A stretch of 64,000 nucleotides of DNA from Parapontixanthobacter aurantiacus (GTDB lineage Bacteria > Pseudomonadota > Alphaproteobacteria > Sphingomonadales > Sphingomonadaceae), in contig NZ_WTYW01000004.1 of NCBI RefSeq assembly GCF_009827635.1, positions 1 to 64,000 on the forward strand, in the 5' to 3' direction. A program made the translations under genes and the position numbers. This document shows positions 42,466 through 50,552 of the stretch, piece after piece (position 1 is the stretch's first letter; every line of letters begins with the position of its first letter). The notes beneath the pieces are model-generated. The model was not told the DNA's origin, did no database searches, and saw only the letters and a program-made list of their open reading frames with translations.

Positions 42466-42865
42466 GAACAATTCCGGCAACGGCCGCTCGACCTTCAGCG
42501 TCATCGGCTCCGACATCGTCATCACCGGCGACATCGCGGCATCTGCCGATCTGCATATCGATGGGAAGGTCGAAGGCGACATTGCCTGCTCCTCGCTCGT
42601 GCAGGGCGAAACCAGCGTCATCCACGGTAATGTCAAGGCGGACCGTGCACGCCTGTCCGGCACGGTCAACGGATCGATCGCCGCCAAAGAGCTCGTCGTT
42701 CTCCAGACCGCGCGCATAACCGGTGACGTCCAGTATGACGCGCTGACCATCGAGCAAGGAGCTCAGGTCGAGGGCCGGTTCGCACCCAAGATGGACAAGC
42801 CGGCAGCCAAGCAGGCGCAGCAGGTCGGCGCGAACGACGAACCCAAGCTCGCCGTCGCCCGGTAA
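42458..42865 (+). CDS. bactofilin family cytoskeletal protein
   Basis: The 135-residue product is the bactofilin beta-helix core: FSVIGSDIVITGDIAASADL, HIDGKVEGDIACSSL and repeated six-residue turns through GVVNG-like steps to ITGDVQYDALTIEQGAQVEG. Flexible ends flank it. Bactofilins polymerise without nucleotide and position wall enzymes. The start lies inside the last codons of the M23 peptidase gene, so the two are probably translated together. Confidence 0.93.
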   Translation: MAKNNSGNGRSTFSVIGSDIVITGDIAASADLHIDGKVEGDIACSSLVQGETSVIHGNVKADRARLSGTVNGSIAAKELVVLQTARITGDVQYDALTIEQGAQVEGRFAPKMDKPAAKQAQQVGANDEPKLAVAR

Positions 42866-42886
42866 CGACGGGTCAGGAACGACAAG

Positions 42887-44587
42887 TCAGTACAGCACCT
42901 CGGCACGCAACGCCTTGCGGTCCAGCTTGCCGATCATCGTTTTCGGCAGTTCGTCGCGAATCACGAGTTTCTCGAGCCGCTCGTGCTTGCCGAGCCGGGC
43001 GTTCGCCCAATCCTTCAGTGTCTCGGCATCGGCCGAACGGTCGTTCAACGTCACATAGGCGTGAACGCATTCGCCGCGATAATCGTCGGGCGCACCGATG
43101 ACGAGCGCCTCCTTGATGGCGGGGTTATCGAGCAGGACGTCCTCTACCTGGCTCGGAAAGACCTTGAACCCGCCGACCGCAATCATGTCCTTGATCCGAT
43201 CGACGATCTCGATGAACCCGTCGGCATCGACGGTTGCGACATCGCCGGTCCTTAGCCATGCCTTGCCGAAATGCTGGGCGAAGGTGGCGGCCTGCGTATC
43301 CGGCCGGTTCCAGTAGCCCTTCATTATCTGCGGCCCTGCCAGCGCGAGTTCGCCCGGTTCGTCCGTTCCGACGAGGCGCGTCGGGTCTTCCTTGTCGAGA
43401 AGGATGGCCTGCGTGCCCGGTACGAGCTGTCCGATCGTCCCCGGCTTGCGAGCCGCCGTGTAGGGATTGACGGAGACGACGCCGCTGCTTTCCGTGAGGC
43501 CGTAGCCCTCGACGATGCGAACGCCCGTTTTCTCCTCGAACGCCTTCTGAACGGGGGCCGGCATTGGCGCCCCGCCGGAGATGCAGATCTTCATCGAGGA
43601 ACAGTCGGTTTTGGCGAAATCCTGGTGATCGAGCAGCGCTTGATACATGGTCGGAACGCCGGGAAACGCCGTCGGCTTGGCCTTGGCGATGGTGGCCAAC
43701 ACCTGATCCGGCTCGAAGCGCGGCAGCATGACGATCGTTCCGCCGCGCAGAATCGTGCGATTGAGAACGCAGGTATTGGCGAATACGTGGAACAGCGGCA
43801 AAGCTCCGAGCACGCGATCGGGCTCGCTCCGGTCGAACGGATCGATGGCGTTCACCTGCTGCGCGTTGAAGGCGAGATTGCCATGCGTGAGCATCGCCCC
43901 CTTCGGCCTTCCGGTCGTACCGCCGGTATATTGAAGGAGCGCGAGATCGTCCGCATGGGCGGCAACAGGCGGGCTGATCTCGTCCTTCAGAAAATCGGAC
44001 CAGTCGACGACATCCGACCGGCGCGGGCTCTTCGCAATCTTGCCGCGTCCCAATATCTTGAGCGCAACACGCTTCGATAGCGGCAGCATGGCACCGAGCT
44101 TGCCGACCACCAGCGTTTCCAGCGCCGAGCCGCCCAACACCTTAAGGGCGGTCGGCAAAAGGCTTGCCACGTCCAGCGTGACGAGGAGGCGCGTCCCGGA
44201 ATCCTCGACCTGATGGGACAGTTCGTCCACGGTATAGAGCGGCGAGAAATTGACGACCACCGCGCCGGCCATCATCGCTCCGTAGTAGGCGGCGACATAG
44301 ATCGGCACGTTCGGCAGGAACAGGCCGACCCGGTCGCCGGGCGCAATACCGTGCGCCTTCAGCCCGGCGGCGAACCGGGCGGCCTCTTCATACAGGTCGC
44401 GATAGGAATAGTTCGCACCGAGGAACGCGGCGAGCGTCCGGTCGGGGTGCGTGGCCGAGGCCTTCGCAAACGCCTCGATCAGCGCCATCTTTTCGAGCGG
44501 CACATCCCAGGGCCGGGGATGATGATAGGGCGCACGCGCCGCCTGCTCGGTTGCGGGGAAGGCGACGGCTTCTCTATTGACATCCAT
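42887..44587 (-). CDS. long-chain fatty acid-CoA ligase
   Basis: The 566-residue AMP-forming ligase has the P-loop-like motif YTGGTTGRPKGAM at 220-232, the GYGLTESSGVVSVNP adenylate motif, LRTGDVATVDADGFIEIVDR and the hinge-lysine block near the end (PKTMIGKLDRKALRAE). The closeness to FadD in the NAD/acyl-binding blocks suggests medium- or long-chain fatty acids, though the exact chain length is not readable. It activates fatty acids for degradation or lipid synthesis. The gene converges with the bactofilin gene. Confidence 0.92.
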   Translation of the reverse strand: MDVNREAVAFPATEQAARAPYHHPRPWDVPLEKMALIEAFAKASATHPDRTLAAFLGANYSYRDLYEEAARFAAGLKAHGIAPGDRVGLFLPNVPIYVAAYYGAMMAGAVVVNFSPLYTVDELSHQVEDSGTRLLVTLDVASLLPTALKVLGGSALETLVVGKLGAMLPLSKRVALKILGRGKIAKSPRRSDVVDWSDFLKDEISPPVAAHADDLALLQYTGGTTGRPKGAMLTHGNLAFNAQQVNAIDPFDRSEPDRVLGALPLFHVFANTCVLNRTILRGGTIVMLPRFEPDQVLATIAKAKPTAFPGVPTMYQALLDHQDFAKTDCSSMKICISGGAPMPAPVQKAFEEKTGVRIVEGYGLTESSGVVSVNPYTAARKPGTIGQLVPGTQAILLDKEDPTRLVGTDEPGELALAGPQIMKGYWNRPDTQAATFAQHFGKAWLRTGDVATVDADGFIEIVDRIKDMIAVGGFKVFPSQVEDVLLDNPAIKEALVIGAPDDYRGECVHAYVTLNDRSADAETLKDWANARLGKHERLEKLVIRDELPKTMIGKLDRKALRAEVLY

Positions 44588-44679
44588 GTCAGCTGAGATG
44601 CCGCCTCACCCCCGAAAGAGCAAGCAGTTTTGCCCGCCCTGTCCCACGGTGCGAACACCACCGCGGGAAGCGAAAGCGG

Positions 44680-45384
44680 CTACTCGCTGTCTTCGGATGC
44701 CCGCTTGTTCTCGAGCCATGCGGCGGCTTCGGCTTCCTGGGCAGCTTCCGCCGCTTCCTTCACCGCAGCCTCGCGCTCCGCCCGAAGTTCCTCGATCAGC
44801 CGCTCGCGATCGCTTACATTGTCCGAGGATGCAGCTGCCGCCGCTTCCTGATCGATGCCCGCCTTCTTCGCCGCCTTCGAGACGACCGCGTCGAGTTCGC
44901 GCTGCGAACACAGGCCGAGCGTCACGGGATCCTTCGGCTGGATGTTCTGCATGTTCCAGTGCGAACGGTCGCGGATCGCGTTGATCGTGTTGCGCGTCGT
45001 GCCGATCAGCTTGGAAATCTGCGCGTCGCTCATCTCGGGATGATTGCGCAGGAGCCAAGCGATCCCGTCGGGCTTGTCCTGCCGCTTCGACACCGGCGTA
45101 TAGCGCGGTCCCTTGGTGCGATTGACCGCGACCGGAGCGCGTTGCATCTTCAGCGCATAGGAGGAATCCGCCTCGCCCTTGGCGATCTCGTCCTGCGTCA
45201 GTTCGCCTGCATGAAGAGGATCGCGCCCGGTATATTTGCTGCCCGCGAGGTCATCGGCCATCGCCTGCACTTCCAGAATGTGCAGCCCGCAAAACGCCGC
45301 AATCTGCTGAAAGCTGAGGCCGGTGTGGTCGACCAGCCAGGTAGCGGTCGCGTGGGGCATGAGGGGTTTCGCTTGATCGGCCAT
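44680..45384 (-). CDS. DUF1013 protein, TrcR-like cell-cycle transcription regulator
   Basis: The 234-residue product begins MADQAKPLMPHATATWLVDH and has LSFQQIAAFCGLHILEVQAM and IGTTRNTINAIRDRSHWN, a helix-turn-helix-like block, then a helical acidic tail. This matches the DUF1013 family, whose Caulobacter member TrcR has been linked to cell-cycle transcription. ATG 45384 is used, with AAGAGA upstream. The 142 bases before it contain no gene. Confidence 0.88.
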   Translation of the reverse strand: MADQAKPLMPHATATWLVDHTGLSFQQIAAFCGLHILEVQAMADDLAGSKYTGRDPLHAGELTQDEIAKGEADSSYALKMQRAPVAVNRTKGPRYTPVSKRQDKPDGIAWLLRNHPEMSDAQISKLIGTTRNTINAIRDRSHWNMQNIQPKDPVTLGLCSQRELDAVVSKAAKKAGIDQEAAAAASSDNVSDRERLIEELRAEREAAVKEAAEAAQEAEAAAWLENKRASEDSE

Positions 45385-45526
45385 GTCGGTTCTCTTCTTG
45401 CCCCTCGACACATCGGGAAGGGCATCTTGTCGTGGGTTCGGTATTCCGAAACAGAAGGGCCGCCCCTCTCGAGACGGCCATTGCGGGCGTCTGTTTAGGC
45501 CCGAACGCCGCAAACGGCAAGCATGT

Positions 45527-46561
45527 TCAGCGCGAGGCGACGCGCAGCACGATCTTCCCGATATGCTCGCCTGCCTCCATCCGGGCGTGGGCGTCCGCCG
45601 CGCGTTCGAGCGGAAAGATTTCGTCCATCACCGGCCGGATGCGACCGTTTTCGAACAAGGGCCAGGCATTCTCCGCAATCTCGTCCGCCAGCAGGGCTTT
45701 GAAGTTGTCGGACCGGGCGCGCAGCGTCGAACCGGTCAGGGTCAGCCGCTTCGTCATGACCTGCGCCATGTTGATTTCCGCCTTCGGCCCGCCGAGCACG
45801 GCAATCGTCACGTGCCGCCCTTCCGTTTTCAGACAGGCGATATTGCGCGCAACATAATCGCCCGATACCATGTCGAGCACAACGTCGACGCCTTTGCCGT
45901 GGGTGAAGGACTTGATCTCCTCGACGAAGTCCAGCTCCTTGTAATTGATGGCGAGATCGGCCCCGACCCGCCGGGCGGCCTCGCATTTCTCGTCGCTGCC
46001 CGCTGTCGTTACGACGGTCAGATCAAACGCCTTGCCGAGCATGATCGCCATGGTTCCGATGCCGCTCGTTCCGCCGTGAACGAGCAGCGTCTCGCCTGCT
46101 TTCGCCCAACCCCGCTCGAAAACATTGTGCCAGACGGTAAACAGCGTTTCGGGGAGAGCGGCCGCTTCTTCCAGCGCCATCTTCCGCGGCAGCGTCAGGC
46201 AGTGCCGCGCATGGGCAGTGCAATACTCGGCGTAACCTCCGCCGGTCACGAGCGCGCAGACCTGTTGTCCGAGCATTTCACGTGGAACATTGCTGCCAAG
46301 CGCGACGACCTCGCCCGAAATTTCGAGTCCGGGGATCGGCGAAGCACCGCGCGGCGGCGGATAAAGACCTTGGCGCTGGATGACGTCCGGGCGATTTACC
46401 CCCGCATAGGCGACACGGACCAGAACTTCGTCTTCGGACGGTTCCGGCACGTCGATGGTTTCGGGTTTCAGAACGTCCGCGCCGCCGGGTTCGTCGAAAC
46501 CGACTGCCGTCATCGTCGCGGGCACGCCAGCCTGCCTCCTGTCATCGGACTTGCCAGCCAT
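45527..46561 (-). CDS. NAD(P)H-quinone oxidoreductase, medium-chain zinc-free type (PIG3-like)
   Basis: The 344-residue product has the quinone-oxidoreductase opening (MTAVGFDEPGGADVLKPE), VNRPDVIQRQGLYPPP and the NADPH motif LLVHGGTSGIGTMAIMLGKA. The catalytic zinc ligands of alcohol dehydrogenases are absent. The closest recognised pattern is PIG3/QorA. It probably reduces quinones or enones one or two electrons at a time. Residues 1-15 look like an unstructured extension; the ATG before TAVGFDEP (residue 17) is an alternative. Confidence 0.85.
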   Translation of the reverse strand: MAGKSDDRRQAGVPATMTAVGFDEPGGADVLKPETIDVPEPSEDEVLVRVAYAGVNRPDVIQRQGLYPPPRGASPIPGLEISGEVVALGSNVPREMLGQQVCALVTGGGYAEYCTAHARHCLTLPRKMALEEAAALPETLFTVWHNVFERGWAKAGETLLVHGGTSGIGTMAIMLGKAFDLTVVTTAGSDEKCEAARRVGADLAINYKELDFVEEIKSFTHGKGVDVVLDMVSGDYVARNIACLKTEGRHVTIAVLGGPKAEINMAQVMTKRLTLTGSTLRARSDNFKALLADEIAENAWPLFENGRIRPVMDEIFPLERAADAHARMEAGEHIGKIVLRVASR

Positions 46562-46642
46562 ACCCTACTGCCCCGTAACCTTGCCGCTTGTTGCAAGAGC
46601 GGCACACTGTTCGATTTGCGATCTTCCTAGCCAAGTGACTTA

Positions 46643-46671
46643 TTGACAGCAAGCACGGGCGCAAGCGATGT
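46643..46671 (+). promoter_or_regulatory. possible sigma-70 type promoter upstream of DUF1192/clpA
   Basis: A perfect TTGACA stands at 46643-46648. The matching -10 is weak: GATGTT with an 18-base spacer (46667-46672) is the best. Transcription would start about 20 bases before the ATG at 46698. Confidence 0.35.
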
Positions 46672-46697
46672 TGCGCTTCAGGAACGAGGCAAGCGGC

Positions 46698-46895
46698 ATG
46701 GACGACGATCTTCCCCGCCCGAAAGACGATGCGGCCGCGCGGCTCGCAGGCGAAGACCTCGGGCCGCTTTCGCAGGCCGAACTTGCCGAGCGGATTGATC
46801 TGCTCAAAGCCGAAATCGCACGGGTCGAACAGCATCGCGACAAGGCCGCTTCCCACAGGCAGGCGGCAGACGCCCTGTTCGGCCGACGAACGTGA
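46698..46895 (+). CDS. DUF1192 small protein
   Basis: The 65-residue product shows the DUF1192 pattern: an acidic start (MDDDLPRPKDD), EDLGPLSQAELAERIDLL and a helical KAEIARVEQHRDKAASHR tail. The family is small, widespread in alphaproteobacteria and of unknown role. ATG 46698 is chosen over one 10 codons upstream because the family begins with M-D-D and a GAGG lies at suitable distance. A 151-base gap separates it from clpA. Confidence 0.85.
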   Translation: MDDDLPRPKDDAAARLAGEDLGPLSQAELAERIDLLKAEIARVEQHRDKAASHRQAADALFGRRT

Positions 46896-47046
46896 GCGGC
46901 GGTTCTTCTTGAACGCCCTCGCGCCTTGCGGACTCAAAATCGCGCCGGGCGTGCCTATATCCGCTCCATATACAGTATTGGCTAAGGTTCTTGCGCTAAC
47001 CTGTAGCTCGACTGTTCCCCTTCCTTCCCTACGAAGAGACGTCTGA

Positions 47047-49437
47047 ATGCCAAGCTTTGCCCAAAATCTCGAAAAGACCCTCCATTCGGCACTGAACGAT
47101 GCCGGACAGCGACGTCACGAATATGCGACGCTGGAACATCTGCTGCTCGCCCTGATCGACGATGAGGACGCGGCGCAGGTCATGGTTTCCTGCGGGGTCG
47201 ATCTCACCGAACTCGGAGAGGCGGTGAAGCAATATCTCGATCAGGAATACCAGTCGCTGAAAAGTCAGGGCGAAGACGATCCCCAGCCGACCGCCGGTTT
47301 CCAGCGCGTGATCCAGCGCGCGATCCTGCACGTCCAGTCGTCGGGCAAGGACACCGTCACCGGGGCAAACGTCCTCGTCGCGCTGTTCTCCGAACGCGAC
47401 AGCTATGCCGTCTACTTCCTGCAGCAGCAGGACATGAGTCGGCTCGATGCCGTCAGCTTCATCAGCCACGGCATCGGCAAGGGCGGCAAGCAGATCGAAT
47501 CCAAGGCAGCCGAGGGCGAAGAAGGCGCTGCCGCCGCGACCGAGAAATCCGCCGAACCGAACAAGAAGGAATCGGCGCTCGACCAGTTCACGGTCGACCT
47601 CAACAAGAAGGCCGAAGACGGGCGCGTCGACCCGCTGATCGGACGCGGTCCCGAAGTCGACCGGACCGTGCAGATCCTGTGTCGCCGCTCGAAGAACAAC
47701 CCCCTCTATGTCGGCGATCCCGGCGTGGGCAAGACCGCTATCGCCGAAGGCCTCGCGCGCAAAATCGTGGAAGGCGACGTCCCAGAAGTCCTGTCGGAAG
47801 CGGTCATCTATTCGCTCGACATGGGCGCGCTGCTCGCCGGAACGCGGTATCGCGGCGATTTCGAGGAACGCCTGAAGCAGGTGGTCACGGAACTCGAAAA
47901 GCTGCCACACGCGATCCTCTTCATCGATGAAATCCACACCGTTATCGGTGCCGGCGCGACCAGCGGCGGGGCGATGGATGCCTCGAACCTGTTGAAGCCC
48001 GCATTGTCGGGCGGGACCATTCGCTGCATCGGCTCGACGACCTACAAGGAATTCCGCAATCACTTCGAAAAGGATCGCGCCCTCCTGCGGCGGTTCCAGA
48101 AGATCGACGTGAACGAGCCGACGATCGAGGATACGGTGAAGATCCTGAAGGGTCTGCGCTCAGCCTTCGAGGAACACCACAAGGTCAAGTACACTCCCGA
48201 CGCGATCAAGACCGCCGTCGAACTCTCGGCGCGCTATATCAACGACCGCAAGCTGCCCGACAAGGCGATCGACGTGATCGACGAGGTCGGCGCGATGCAG
48301 ATGCTAGTCGCGCCCAGCCGCCGCAAGAAGAAGATCACCGCGCGCGAGATCGAAGCCGTCATCGCGACGATGGCACGCATCCCGCCGAAATCGGTCTCGA
48401 AGGACGACAAGAAGGCGCTCGAGAACCTCGAACGCGACCTGAAGCACGTCGTTTTCGGGCAGGACCCCGCAGTGCAGAAGCTTTCGACCGCGATGAAGCT
48501 GTCGCGGGCCGGTCTGCGCGATCCGGACAAGCCGATCGGCAGCTTCCTTTTCTCCGGCCCGACCGGCGTCGGCAAGACCGAAGTCGCGCGTCAGCTTGCC
48601 AGCATCATGGGCATCGAACTGAAGCGCTTCGACATGTCCGAATACATGGAGCGGCACTCCGTCTCGCGGCTCATCGGCGCGCCTCCGGGCTATGTTGGCT
48701 ACGATCAGGGCGGTCTCCTCACCGATGCGATCGACCAGAACCCGCATTGCGTCCTGCTGCTCGACGAGATCGAGAAAGCACATCCCGACCTCTTCAACAT
48801 CCTGTTGCAGGTGATGGATAACGGACGCCTGACCGATCATCACGGCAAGACGGTGGATTTCCGCAACGTCGTGCTCATCATGACGACCAACGCCGGCGCT
48901 GCCGACATGGCGCGACAGGGCATCGGCTTCGGTGACGTGTCGAAGGAAGACGCGAGCGAGGAAGCGGTGAAGAAGATGTTCACCCCCGAATTCCGCAACC
49001 GCCTCGATGCGATCGTACCGTTCGGCTATCTCGGCAAGGATACGGTCGCACGGGTCGTCGACAAGTTCATCCTGCAGCTCGAGCTGCAACTGGCGGAGCA
49101 GAATGTCGACATCCAGTTCGATGCCGATGCGCGCAAGTGGATGGGCGATCGCGGCTATGACCGTCTGTACGGTGCGCGCCCGATGGGCCGCCTGATCCAG
49201 GAGCGGATCAAGCAACCCCTCGCCGAGGAACTGCTGTTCGGCAAGCTGGCCGAGGGCGGCGAAGTGCAGGTTTCGATCAAGGACGACAAGCCGTCCTTCG
49301 AGATTACGCCTGCCGCTCCCAAGGCGACCAAGCAGAAGGCCTCGCGGAAGAAGTCGACCTCGAAGAAGGATGCCGGCAACGCGAAGCCCGAAGCCGATGC
49401 GAGCGATAATGCGGAAGGCGGCGACAGCAAAAGCTGA
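47047..49437 (+). CDS. clpA: ATP-dependent Clp protease ATP-binding subunit ClpA
   Basis: The 796-residue unfoldase has an N-terminal Clp-N domain (1-150), Walker A1 GDPGVGKT at 223-230, Walker A2 GPTGVGKT at 504-511 and the ClpP-docking loop (QGIGFGD). It feeds substrates to ClpP. The last 45 or so residues form a Lys/Ala/Ser-rich extension (KASRKKSTSKKDAGNAKPEA) beyond the family's usual end. The N-end adaptor gene clpS often sits upstream in alphaproteobacteria but is not seen here. AAGAG precedes the ATG; a terminator follows. Confidence 0.95.
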   Translation: MPSFAQNLEKTLHSALNDAGQRRHEYATLEHLLLALIDDEDAAQVMVSCGVDLTELGEAVKQYLDQEYQSLKSQGEDDPQPTAGFQRVIQRAILHVQSSGKDTVTGANVLVALFSERDSYAVYFLQQQDMSRLDAVSFISHGIGKGGKQIESKAAEGEEGAAAATEKSAEPNKKESALDQFTVDLNKKAEDGRVDPLIGRGPEVDRTVQILCRRSKNNPLYVGDPGVGKTAIAEGLARKIVEGDVPEVLSEAVIYSLDMGALLAGTRYRGDFEERLKQVVTELEKLPHAILFIDEIHTVIGAGATSGGAMDASNLLKPALSGGTIRCIGSTTYKEFRNHFEKDRALLRRFQKIDVNEPTIEDTVKILKGLRSAFEEHHKVKYTPDAIKTAVELSARYINDRKLPDKAIDVIDEVGAMQMLVAPSRRKKKITAREIEAVIATMARIPPKSVSKDDKKALENLERDLKHVVFGQDPAVQKLSTAMKLSRAGLRDPDKPIGSFLFSGPTGVGKTEVARQLASIMGIELKRFDMSEYMERHSVSRLIGAPPGYVGYDQGGLLTDAIDQNPHCVLLLDEIEKAHPDLFNILLQVMDNGRLTDHHGKTVDFRNVVLIMTTNAGAADMARQGIGFGDVSKEDASEEAVKKMFTPEFRNRLDAIVPFGYLGKDTVARVVDKFILQLELQLAEQNVDIQFDADARKWMGDRGYDRLYGARPMGRLIQERIKQPLAEELLFGKLAEGGEVQVSIKDDKPSFEITPAAPKATKQKASRKKSTSKKDAGNAKPEADASDNAEGGDSKS

Positions 49438-49468
49438 CGTGGCGCTTCTTCGGCGCAAGACATGAAAG

Positions 49469-49513
49469 CGGGGTGCGGATCGGCGGGAACGGTTCGCACC
49501 CCGTTTCGGTTTT
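49469..49513 (+). terminator. terminator after clpA
   Basis: CGGGGTGCG (49469-49477) and CGCACCCCG (49495-49503) pair perfectly over 9 bases with a 17-base loop, followed by TTTCGGTTTT. It lies between clpA and the exonuclease gene starting at 49521. Confidence 0.75.
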
Positions 49514-49520
49514 GCAAGGG

Positions 49521-50552
49521 ATGGCGCAGCCCTTCTCCTGGATAAAGCCCGAGCCGCACGGCATCCATATCCTTCCCGCCGATAGCTGGGTCGATCCTTC
49601 GCGCGCGGTCCCCCATGCACTCGTTACGCATGGCCATGCCGATCATGCACGCGGCGGGCATGGCGAGACGGTCGCCACCCCCGAAACGCTGGCAATCATG
49701 GAACTGCGCTATCGCACCGGTGCAGAGGACGACTTAGGGGAAATTTCGCACAAGGCCGTACCGGTCGCCTATGGCGAAACCATCCGCCTGAAGGGCGGCG
49801 TCGATGCGACATATATCCCGGCAGGTCACGTGCTGGGCAGTGCGCAAATCTTACTCGAACATGCGGGCGAGAAGGTCATCGTGACCGGCGATTACAAGCG
49901 GCGACCCGATCCGACCTGCCCCCCGTTCCAGGTCACCCCGTGCGACATCCTCGTGACGGAGGCGACGTTCGGCCTGCCGATCTTCACCCATCCCCCAATT
50001 GAGGACGAAATCGCCAAGCTGCTGAAGCGGCTGGCCGACGAACCCGACCGCTGCGTGCTCGTCGGTGCCTATGCGTTGGGAAAGGCGCAGCGAGTCATCG
50101 CCGAACTGCGCCGCGCGGGCCATGTTGCGCCGATCTATCTGCATGGAGCGATGGAGAAGATGTGTCGCCTCTATGAAGAGCACGGCGTCGATCTCGGCGA
50201 ATTGCGCCTGGTCTCGGACTACAAGAAAGACGATATGCGCGGACATATCGTTGTCTGCCCGCCATCGGCGCTGAACGACCGCTGGTCGCGCCGCCTGCCC
50301 GAGCCGATCACGGCGATGGCGAGCGGCTGGATGCGCGTCCGCCAGCGCGCCCGGCAGCGCAATGTCGAACTGCCGCTCATCATCTCGGACCATGCGGATT
50401 GGGACGAGCTCATTCGCACGGTCGAAGAGGTGAACCCTTATGAAAGCTGGATCACGCATGGCCGAGAGGAAGCCCTGCTTCGCTGGCATCAGCTGACGCA
50501 GCGACGCGCACGCGCACTCGCGCTGGTCGGCTATGACGACGAGGACGATTGA
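49521..50552 (+). CDS. ligase-associated DNA exonuclease (metallo-beta-lactamase fold)
   Basis: The 343-residue product has the MBL metal motif H-x-H-x-D-H (THGHADHARGG), HVLGSAQILLEHAGEKVIVTGD and the beta-CASP-type C-terminal half with ISDHADWDELI. It is the Artemis/SNM1-like nuclease regularly encoded beside a bacterial ATP-dependent ligase. The next gene is exactly that ligase, starting at the base after this stop. ATG 49521 matches the family's opening (FSWIKPEPHGIHILPADSWV); AAGGG lies directly before it, closer than ideal. Confidence 0.88.
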   Translation: MAQPFSWIKPEPHGIHILPADSWVDPSRAVPHALVTHGHADHARGGHGETVATPETLAIMELRYRTGAEDDLGEISHKAVPVAYGETIRLKGGVDATYIPAGHVLGSAQILLEHAGEKVIVTGDYKRRPDPTCPPFQVTPCDILVTEATFGLPIFTHPPIEDEIAKLLKRLADEPDRCVLVGAYALGKAQRVIAELRRAGHVAPIYLHGAMEKMCRLYEEHGVDLGELRLVSDYKKDDMRGHIVVCPPSALNDRWSRRLPEPITAMASGWMRVRQRARQRNVELPLIISDHADWDELIRTVEEVNPYESWITHGREEALLRWHQLTQRRARALALVGYDDEDD

